Origin: Dehalococcoidales bacterium
Lineage (GTDB): Bacteria > Chloroflexota > Dehalococcoidia > Dehalococcoidales > UBA2162
Assembly (NCBI GenBank): GCA_020354275.1
Contig: CP070645.1
Coordinates: forward strand, 1,696,946-1,702,077
Direction of reading: 5' to 3'
Length of the DNA: 5,132 nucleotides
Shown here: one piece after another, positions 1-4,627 of the stretch
Layout: each line of letters starts with the position of its first letter
How positions within the stretch are numbered: the stretch's first letter is position 1
Program-made: the position numbers and the translations under genes
The notes under the pieces: generated by a model
What the model was told of the DNA's origin: nothing
The model's input: only the letters and a program-made list of their open reading frames with translations
The model's database searches: none

Positions 1-784
1 CGCTGAAGAGACCCTGCCAGTAGCTCCGGGGAATATTATCCACAGGGAGGTTGCCACGCCATTTGAGGGCCCCGATACTGGCCAGCCGGATATCCTGGTA
101 ACGCAGGAAGCGCTGACCGCATGGCGGCTGAGATTCCTGGAGTATCCCCTTCAACAGCTCATCAACCTGAAACGGATTGTCTGGTATTTCCTGATGAAGT
201 ACCTTTGAGCACTCCTCTATGAGGCTGGCGTCTTTGTGTTCTTGAGGGTGTTGTTTGGTACCAGGTCTGTTCAATAGCTGGATGTTATCATAGGAGCCTT
301 CTTCCGTGGTTCCGTCACCTGATAGCTGTCCCATACTTATACGGAATAATAACTGCTCGAGGAGGGTTGAGAGGTATAATCTGGCAAGCATGACACGGCC
401 TTTCGTGGGCGTACCAAGGAGGCTATGGAGTCCGGCCACCTTATCTAGTTCAAGGGATTCAGGTACCGTACGCCGGTCGTCCAGCCATTGTTGCACCGCT
501 ACCACATAGTGGAGTATCTCTCGCCACCGGTCGGGTGATATATGCAAACAGAGCCCCGTCCGCTGGGGGTGGCCAGTGCCAATGGCATAACAGGCACTCA
601 ACAGATTATCGGGGAAGTCATAGGCGAACCAGCACACATAGTTTGCCTGCGCTGCGACAGCCAGAGCACCATCAGTTAACTTGCTTTGCCTGGTTTCAAA
701 CGCTGTTACCCTATCCGCGAAAACAGCATCCTTTTCACGCATCTGTCCCGTAAATTCATACCAGGAGATGGGCACACGTTTCAT
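1..784 (-). CDS. Unrecognised protein, C-terminus missing (runs off left edge)
   Basis: An open frame starts at an ATG at 784-782 and reads without a stop to the left edge, giving 261 complete codons; the C-terminus lies outside the window. The protein begins MKRVPISWYEFTGQM and looks soluble, with no signal peptide or membrane segment. It is rich in Trp, Tyr and Leu in the first half (for example ANYVCWFAYDF at about 47-57 and LHYVVAVQQWL at about 91-101), suggesting a mainly helical fold. A polar stretch of low apparent order lies at about 152-185. I recognise no family or catalytic motif. Its ATG overlaps the TGA of the upstream DUF3795 gene (ATGA), which implies translational coupling and a shared transcript. 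A modest ribosome site (AAGG, or GAAGG further out) precedes the start. That the frame is real is well supported by its length and the coupling; function is unknown. Confidence 0.8.
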   Translation of the reverse strand, partial: MKRVPISWYEFTGQMREKDAVFADRVTAFETRQSKLTDGALAVAAQANYVCWFAYDFPDNLLSACYAIGTGHPQRTGLCLHISPDRWREILHYVVAVQQWLDDRRTVPESLELDKVAGLHSLLGTPTKGRVMLARLYLSTLLEQLLFRISMGQLSGDGTTEEGSYDNIQLLNRPGTKQHPQEHKDASLIEECSKVLHQEIPDNPFQVDELLKGILQESQPPCGQRFLRYQDIRLASIGALKWRGNLPVDNIPRSYWQGLFS

Positions 785-1185
785 CTACCTTGACCTTCAC
801 CGAACTCAGATAGCACACTGAAAAGGTCAGCCCCGCACGACCTGCACTTGCTTTCATACCAGGTGAAGGCTGCACCACACTGCTTGCAACTCCAGCGTTG
901 CTTCTGCTCTTCGAGCCAGGATTCGAGACCGACCTCTTTCAGTCGCTGACCGTTAGATATAATGGTCCAGTGATGGGGGTATCTGTCGGTACCCGCTTCG
1001 TTAATGTTGTTGCACGGGTATTCATTACAGAAACAGCAACTCTCAATCTCTTTGTCCCGGGCGCACTTTATGAATCTGCAGTCCGGGCTGTGGTGGTTCT
1101 CGTTCATTACCTTGCACCCGTTGCAGATGGGCGTGCTGCAGGACCCGCAGTAGATTCCGCAATATGAGTCGAACCGTTCTTTCAT
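781..1185 (-). CDS. DUF3795 family Cys-rich protein with C-terminal zinc ribbon
   Basis: This 134-residue protein matches the DUF3795 pattern. It has an N-terminal YCGIYCGSC block (Cys 9, 13, 16), then CNGC (21, 24), Cys 36, KCA (Cys 41), and a CCFCNEYPC block (Cys 50, 51, 53, 58). The family occurs in many anaerobic bacteria and archaea and has no established biochemical role; the Cys pattern suggests metal binding, either zinc or an iron-sulfur cluster. Residues 98-120 add a separate four-Cys zinc-ribbon motif (Cys 100, 103, 114, 117; CxxC-x10-CxxC), which is not part of the core pattern. The ATG at 1185-1183 is backed by AGGAG at 1196-1192 with a 6-base spacer. The stop overlaps the start of the next gene (ATGA). 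The upstream gene ends 93 bases away on the same strand. Family assignment is confident; the ligand and function are inference. Confidence 0.9.
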   Translation of the reverse strand: MKERFDSYCGIYCGSCSTPICNGCKVMNENHHSPDCRFIKCARDKEIESCCFCNEYPCNNINEAGTDRYPHHWTIISNGQRLKEVGLESWLEEQKQRWSCKQCGAAFTWYESKCRSCGADLFSVLSEFGEGQGR

Positions 1186-1278
1186 TTCTTGCTCCTGACA
1201 ATAATTATAGATTGTGTAAAATAGCCATACTGCTCCATATCCGTGTCTTTCTTCATTGTATTCGGCGATGTATGCAGG

Positions 1279-2397
1279 TCATCTGCTGACAGTCTCTTTC
1301 AGCCAGGAAGTAGCCTCTGGGAACCTGTCAATCAACTCAGTAGTCTTAAACCATCTCTGGTTGTTTTTAATTGTCTTCAGGAGACAGGCAGCCAGCCATT
1401 CCTTGACCTCGTCCTTCTTGCCGAGCGAAGACCGAACCTTTTGAGCAATCTGTAATGAGTCGCTACTGGTAACGTATAGCCTGCCCTCAGGCCACTCGAA
1501 TTCTTCTGAAGTGGATTCTCTTAGCCACGAGTTAATAGCAGCAGCGTAGGTAAGGATGTTTTGCTGAACGAAGGCATACAGTTCATATAATCGAAATCTT
1601 TCCCCCAGTTGCCTTGTTTCGCCGAAAGTTCCGGTGCAAACCAGGGCAGCGTTGAGGAACATGACATAGGAGCAGGGGCACTCTGGTATCTCATTGGCTG
1701 ACCCCTCACACTTAAAACAGTTGAAGGGTCGGTCAGGAGTGTCGAGTGCTGCTTCGCCTTGGGTATCAACGCATTGTTGGTGACAGAGTTCTTTAAGAGT
1801 AAGTGCTGAAGGTTCTTCGGGGTCAATCTGGGAAACGAGCTTGTCAATGAAGGATAGCTTGTTATCTGTAGGCTGGCCGAGAAATCCATAAATCCTGAAA
1901 TCGATAGCATTCTCCTTAGAAGATTGTGTCAACCACCTGGAAAGGCTGTGGCGATATTCTGCCAGGGTTTCTCTCCTCTGGTCACTAAGAGCCCGGGCAT
2001 CTTCATAACCAAGGGCTACGAGTAAATTGCGGCCTTCGCAGCCTAATCGTAAAGGCGTGGAGAATCGGGCGGAGCCAATCTCATTACAGAGGATATCAAT
2101 GCTCTGCGGGAAGAGAGCGTGAACGCGACAGAATTCGGCCATCTGGGCACGGATGAGACGGTGGTCATCGGTCAACGTGTCCAGGTTGGCCTGCATTTTG
2201 TTTATCGCATGTACTTCGTCGTCCCAGGCTTCGGGATTATCGGAGAGGGTGATGTTGAACCAGAGGTTCCAGATACCCCCTTTGGAGCCGGGGGATACTA
2301 TCTCACCCGTGTGGCCATGTTCGGCACCACTGCCGAGGTCAATGACGATTTCAAAACCAGGGGGGACATACCGGTAAGAAAACAATTCAGTGCTCAT
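1279..2397 (-). CDS. Unrecognised 372-residue protein with central Cys cluster
   Basis: A complete 372-residue frame starting at ATG 2397-2395, preceded by AAGGAG at 2413-2408 with a 10-base spacer. No signal peptide or membrane helix is evident, so it is probably cytoplasmic. The N-terminal 50 residues look beta-rich with a Gly-rich stretch (VIDLGSGAEHGHTGEIVSPG at 18-37). A charged, mostly helical region covers about 55-200. A central Cys cluster follows: CHQQC (205, 209), then CFKC (227, 230) and CPC (240, 242), which could form a metal site or disulfides. The C-terminal part (about 325-372) is helical, with WF and DRFPEATSWL motifs. I do not recognise the family. It sits between a universal stress protein and a DUF3795 gene on the same strand. 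The alternative frames on either strand here look like shadows, because this frame is longest and has a good ribosome site. Confidence 0.85.
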   Translation of the reverse strand: MSTELFSYRYVPPGFEIVIDLGSGAEHGHTGEIVSPGSKGGIWNLWFNITLSDNPEAWDDEVHAINKMQANLDTLTDDHRLIRAQMAEFCRVHALFPQSIDILCNEIGSARFSTPLRLGCEGRNLLVALGYEDARALSDQRRETLAEYRHSLSRWLTQSSKENAIDFRIYGFLGQPTDNKLSFIDKLVSQIDPEEPSALTLKELCHQQCVDTQGEAALDTPDRPFNCFKCEGSANEIPECPCSYVMFLNAALVCTGTFGETRQLGERFRLYELYAFVQQNILTYAAAINSWLRESTSEEFEWPEGRLYVTSSDSLQIAQKVRSSLGKKDEVKEWLAACLLKTIKNNQRWFKTTELIDRFPEATSWLKETVSR

Positions 2398-2398
2398 C

Positions 2399-2491
2399 TC
2401 AAACAGTCTCCTTATAATTATTCAAATGCCGGGTTATGGAATTACAGTCCGGGCAATAAAAGCACTTGGGCTGTTTTGTTAAAGGGGCAAT
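2399..2491 (-). CDS. Possible 30-residue Cys-motif peptide with non-standard start
   Basis: In the gap between the stress-protein gene and the 372-residue gene, one minus-strand frame reads a short peptide containing KCFYCPDCNSITRHL. This is a CxxCxxC motif plus His, of the kind seen in zinc-ribbon knuckles. Its TGA (2401-2399) lies one base before the ATG of the next gene, and that gene's ribosome site sits inside its last codons, as in translationally coupled pairs. Against it, the frame has no ATG, GTG or TTG before the Cys motif. The start used here is an ATT codon at 2491-2489, and no clear ribosome site precedes it. It could instead be the decayed tail of an older gene or chance. Confidence 0.22.
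   Translation of the reverse strand: MAPLTKQPKCFYCPDCNSITRHLNNYKETV
2408..2413 (-). promoter_or_regulatory. Ribosome binding site of the 372-residue gene
   Basis: AAGGAG on the minus strand, 10 bases before the ATG at 2397. The spacer is slightly long, but there is no competing in-frame start nearby. This supports the chosen N-terminus MSTELFSYRY. Confidence 0.6.
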
Positions 2492-2513
2492 GGTGTCTAT
2501 TGATACAGGTAGG

Positions 2514-2978
2514 TTAATGTGCCCTTACCAGCAGGATGGGGTTGGTAACTCCGTGCAGAACCTTGTCAGCGACGCTGCCGAAGGCCCACCGCTTGGCCCA
2601 CGACCGCCCGTGTGTCACCATTACGATCACGTCAAAGCTGTTCTTATTATTATACTCGATAATTTTATCGGCCGGTTCACCCTCCATCACCTCAACCCGT
2701 ACCTTGATTCCAGTATTTTTAAACCGTTTTTTAACATCGTTCAGGTAACTCCGGGCCGTTTTCTTGGCATCATCTGTGATTTGCTTTATTTGCTTCTCCC
2801 AGTTTAAGGGCATGCTCACTCCGGGGTGATATGGTGAAATATGGGGCACCTCAAATACCATCAGCAGGACCACCTCAGCTGATTCGACAGTGCACTCCGT
2901 TGCCAGCGTGATGGCATGAGGTATAACCTCTTCAGCCATTTTTGAGCCGTCCAGCGGGACCAGGATTCTTTTGTACAA
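2514..2978 (-). CDS. Universal stress protein (UspA family), single domain
   Basis: A 154-residue protein with the full single-domain Usp layout. The first beta strand is KRILVPLDGS with the conserved Asp10 that contacts the nucleotide in ATP-binding members. A helix with AEEVIPHAITLA follows. Near the end is the nucleotide-loop signature VTHG-x9-GS (121-135), then VADKVLHGVTNPILLVR. In the classic motif G-x2-G-x9-G(S/T), the first Gly is Val121 here, while Gly124, Gly134 and Ser135 are kept, so ATP binding is likely but not certain. The protein is cytoplasmic, and members of this family usually act as homodimers that help cells survive stress or energy limitation. The start is TTG (2978-2976), chosen because a strong GGAGG lies 6 bases upstream and the first strand would be lost from the next ATG (Met14). 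It is the first gene of the leftward group, facing the 222-base divergent region. Confidence 0.95.
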   Translation of the reverse strand: MYKRILVPLDGSKMAEEVIPHAITLATECTVESAEVVLLMVFEVPHISPYHPGVSMPLNWEKQIKQITDDAKKTARSYLNDVKKRFKNTGIKVRVEVMEGEPADKIIEYNNKNSFDVIVMVTHGRSWAKRWAFGSVADKVLHGVTNPILLVRAH

Positions 2979-2984
2979 CCCCTA

Positions 2985-2989
2985 CCTCC
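2985..2989 (-). promoter_or_regulatory. Ribosome binding site that fixes a TTG start
   Basis: GGAGG on the minus strand, 6 bases before the TTG at 2978-2976. It decides the start of the universal stress protein: no in-frame ATG lies between this site and the essential first beta strand, and the nearby ATG at about 2995 is in a different frame. Confidence 0.75.
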
Positions 2990-3016
2990 GGCCATGGATT
3001 TCCGACTGTAGATTAA

Positions 3017-3046
3017 ATAATACCGCACCTGGCCTTGGCAAATCAA
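3017..3046 (-). promoter_or_regulatory. Candidate sigma-70-type promoter for the leftward genes
   Basis: On the minus strand there is TTGATT (3046-3041, four of six matching TTGACA), an 18-base spacer, and TATTAT (3022-3017, five of six matching TATAAT). Transcription would begin around 3010, roughly 30 bases before the TTG start of the universal stress protein. It is judged by consensus only. Confidence 0.45.
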
Positions 3047-3095
3047 ATCGGTCTATGTGAGTGTTTAAAACGGTTTGTGCTTGTGTTTCCAAGTT

Positions 3096-3115
3096 ATAGA
3101 ATGTTTCAATTCTAT
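3096..3115. repeat. 7-bp inverted repeat, possible operator
   Basis: ATAGAAT (3096-3102) and ATTCTAT (3109-3115) are perfect inverted repeats around a 6-base centre, GTTTCA. The repeat lies in the divergent intergenic region, just upstream of the candidate -35 box of the membrane-protein gene (3122). This placement suits a transcription-factor site. No run of T follows, so it does not look like a terminator. The sequence is AT-rich, so chance is possible. Confidence 0.35.
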
Positions 3116-3121
3116 CTATAA

Positions 3122-3150
3122 TTGACAAAATAAACTCCATTATTTAAAGT
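3122..3150 (+). promoter_or_regulatory. Candidate promoter for the membrane-protein gene
   Basis: A perfect TTGACA (3122-3127) is followed after 17 bases by TAAAGT (3145-3150, four of six matching TATAAT). Transcription would start near 3157, about 44 bases before the ATG at 3201. A second possible -10, TACAAT at 3168-3173, lacks a good -35 at the right distance. Confidence 0.4.
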
Positions 3151-3200
3151 GTTGACCTACAGGTTTTTACAATGGACACTGACGACTGACAAGAGGGCAC

Positions 3201-4244
3201 ATGGCGAAAAAGTCAGGTTTCTACCCTTTGTTAATAAAGATAGTGAAATGTTCCCGGTTACCTTGGTACTGGGTGACAGTAATTATTGCTGTTATACTGC
3301 TCATGGGTTTGGTCCTGGCAGCCTTCCTTGATGTAGCCTTCACCCGACTATCAGAGTGGGGTTTCTGGCGGAATTTCTTAGATGGGCCAGTTTTAATAAC
3401 ATACATACTGGTAGTGTATCCTTTTATATGGCAGTTGTGGTGGCGGGCCGTAGATACTTTACAGTCACTATTACCGGCAGACGAGGTGGACTCAACTCGG
3501 TTAGAAGTGGGAGTTCCCGTACCTAACCGTCGCTGGGAGTGGGTGGCTACGCTTATCGGGGCGGTCTTCTGGCTGTCTCTATGGCAACCCTGGGGTTGGG
3601 GTAACAGATGGGAAGCCGGTGCAATCTGGCTGTCTGCATATGATGTAGTCACTCAATCGATATTATTCGGCTTATTGAGCTTGCTGCTCTACAGTTCGTT
3701 TACTGGCAACCGGTACCTTAATCGGTTGATTCGCCAACGTCTGAACCTGGATATATTTAATACCAAGTTGCTGACACCCATCGCCCACTCAAGTCTAGGC
3801 TTCTCCATTGCTTTCATTGGTGGTATCAGCTTGAGTATGGTATTTCAGACTCAAAATGACTTATTGATGTGGAATAACATCATTGTATGGGTAATTATGG
3901 TGTGTTTTGTAGTGCTGCTATTTTTCCTGTCTATGTGGAGTACCCATACTGCTATGGCCCAGGCTAAGAATCGTGAGCTGGACCTGGTGCAAAAACACCT
4001 GAAGGCGGCCTCTCTTGAACTAAAGGAAGGAGTGGAAGAGAGTAGTCTGATGGGTAAGGAAGAACTCTCCTCAGAACTCTACTCATCCATTACAGCATTG
4101 GTGAACTATGAGAGAAGGGTCAAAGAGGTCCCGGAATGGCCCTATAATGCCAGCATCATCCGAAGGCTGGTAGCGTCAACATTTGCCCCCATAGTCGTCT
4201 TTCTGATAAAGGTTTACTCCGGCCTGGGAATACGTTTCTGGTGA
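3201..4244 (+). CDS. Unrecognised multi-pass membrane protein with cytosolic-type coiled-coil segment
   Basis: A complete 347-residue protein. By eye, hydrophobic segments lie at about 22-44, 63-82, 112-131, 142-166, 197-216 and 224-247, with a weaker one at 322-344. The N-terminus is basic (MAKKSGF...KIVK), suggesting it faces the cytoplasm. A charged helical stretch at about 252-307 (AQAKNRELDLVQKHLKAA, then ELKEGVEE) looks like a coiled coil. After it comes EVPEWPYNASIIRRLVAS leading into the last hydrophobic segment; such a Trp-Pro element before a membrane helix may be a family signature. The protein is unusually rich in Trp at membrane edges. The ATG is preceded by GAGG (3193-3196) at a short 4-base distance. 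It is monocistronic as far as visible: the upstream neighbour is divergent, and the downstream gene has its own promoter and riboswitch. I do not recognise a transporter or enzyme family. Confidence 0.88.
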   Translation: MAKKSGFYPLLIKIVKCSRLPWYWVTVIIAVILLMGLVLAAFLDVAFTRLSEWGFWRNFLDGPVLITYILVVYPFIWQLWWRAVDTLQSLLPADEVDSTRLEVGVPVPNRRWEWVATLIGAVFWLSLWQPWGWGNRWEAGAIWLSAYDVVTQSILFGLLSLLLYSSFTGNRYLNRLIRQRLNLDIFNTKLLTPIAHSSLGFSIAFIGGISLSMVFQTQNDLLMWNNIIVWVIMVCFVVLLFFLSMWSTHTAMAQAKNRELDLVQKHLKAASLELKEGVEESSLMGKEELSSELYSSITALVNYERRVKEVPEWPYNASIIRRLVASTFAPIVVFLIKVYSGLGIRFW

Positions 4245-4333
4245 CCTACGCAAATAAACAGCACTAGTTGTTAAACTGGGCTTAAAGTCATTTTAACATT
4301 AGATTTGATATACAAATTCAATGTATAAAACGG

Positions 4334-4362
4334 TTGCATTTCCTGGACGTTTCCCTTATTAT
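4334..4362 (+). promoter_or_regulatory. Candidate promoter of the riboswitch-controlled transcript
   Basis: TTGCAT (4334-4339, keeping the TTG of the -35 box) is followed after exactly 17 bases by TATTAT (4357-4362, five of six matching TATAAT). The expected start, near 4369, falls about a dozen bases before the first pairing segment of the riboswitch at 4383, which is the right place for its leader. The stretch from 4245 to 4333 shows only AT-rich sequence with no strong terminator for the membrane-protein gene; GTTAAA and TTTAAC could form a weak 6-bp stem there. Confidence 0.45.
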
Positions 4363-4382
4363 TGCTAAAAAGAATATATGTA

Positions 4383-4501
4383 ACCCGGGGTGCCTGATTC
4401 GGTTCAGGTATAACCGGAGAGCAAGTTGGTGAGATTCCAACGCAGTCCCGCCTGCTGTGACTCGCTGAGGAGCGAGAAGCCAGAACGCCGGGCCGCCGGG
4501 T
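4383..4501 (+). promoter_or_regulatory. Cobalamin riboswitch aptamer
   Basis: The segment has the ordered hallmarks of the adenosylcobalamin-class aptamer. There is an outer stem ACCCGG (4383-4388) with CCGGGT (4496-4501), then GGTGCC and AACCGGAGAGCAAG, and a GTTGG-TGAGATT-CCAAC hairpin containing the conserved GGTGAGA-type sequence. Next come a GCAG-TCCCGC-CTGC hairpin (4442-4455), CTGTGA, a short hairpin CTCGCT-GAGG-AGCGAG, and the B12-box-like AGAAGCCAGAACGCCGG. In the family, these elements bind a cobalamin derivative and control genes of corrinoid synthesis or uptake. It lies 127 bases upstream of a BtuF-like lipoprotein gene, as expected. Exact 5' and 3' limits are set from the outer stem. 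Which cobalamin form is bound cannot be told from the sequence by eye. Confidence 0.93.
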
Positions 4502-4558
4502 ATCCATCAGCCTCCGCGGAGGAAGGGGGTGGGAATATGTTTAGCGGAACATGAATGT
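4502..4558 (+). promoter_or_regulatory. Riboswitch expression platform with possible antiterminator and kissing segment
   Basis: Between aptamer and terminator lie a perfect 12-base palindrome, CCTCCGCGGAGG (4511-4522), a G-rich run and a small hairpin ATGTT-TAGCGG-AACAT (4537-4552). GUGGGA (4529-4534) is complementary, with one G-U pair, to the aptamer loop UCCCGC (4446-4451), as expected for the loop-loop contact of this riboswitch class. The adjacent AAGGGG (4523-4528) can pair with CCCCUU (4559-4564), which is half of the terminator stem. The two interactions would plausibly compete. This is a pairing model made by inspection. Confidence 0.5.
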
Positions 4559-4590
4559 CCCCTTGCCCAGGCGGCAAGGGGTTTTCTATT
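4559..4590 (+). terminator. Intrinsic terminator, riboswitch-controlled
   Basis: CCCCTTGCC (4559-4567) and GGCAAGGGG (4573-4581) form a perfect 9-bp stem with a 5-base loop, followed directly by TTTTCTATT. It stands between the aptamer and the start codon of the lipoprotein gene, so it most likely stops transcription early when corrinoid is bound rather than ending a gene. Confidence 0.9.
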
Positions 4591-4627
4591 ACCGGATAAT
4601 GTTTAATTAAATGATTTGAGGAAACGT

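Noticed and set aside
898..1167. Plus-strand open frame of 89 codons opposite the DUF3795 gene
   Set aside because: It is antisense to a recognisable Cys-rich family protein with a good ribosome site, and its own product matches nothing.
1204..1209. TATAAT on the minus strand before the DUF3795 gene as a separate promoter
   Set aside because: No -35-like hexamer is present 16-18 bases upstream and no extended -10 TG is seen; an AT-rich gap explains it.
1521..1910. Minus-strand 129-codon frame inside the 372-residue gene
   Set aside because: It is a same-strand shadow in another frame, Ser/Leu/Thr-rich, with no ribosome site.
2119..2807. Two long plus-strand open frames (2119-2517 and 2466-2807)
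   Set aside because: They lie opposite the 372-residue gene and the universal stress protein. The latter is a certain family member, and neither frame has a convincing ribosome site or protein-like composition.
3536..3610. G/T-rich stretch with repeated TGGG words as a repeat element
   Set aside because: It is explained by the Trp- and Gly-rich coding sequence of the membrane protein.
4271..4507. Minus-strand 78-codon frame across the leader region
   Set aside because: It is antisense to the riboswitch aptamer, whose conserved structure explains the sequence.
4511..4522. 12-base palindrome CCTCCGCGGAGG as a protein operator
   Set aside because: It lies inside a transcribed riboswitch platform, so an RNA hairpin role is the simpler reading.
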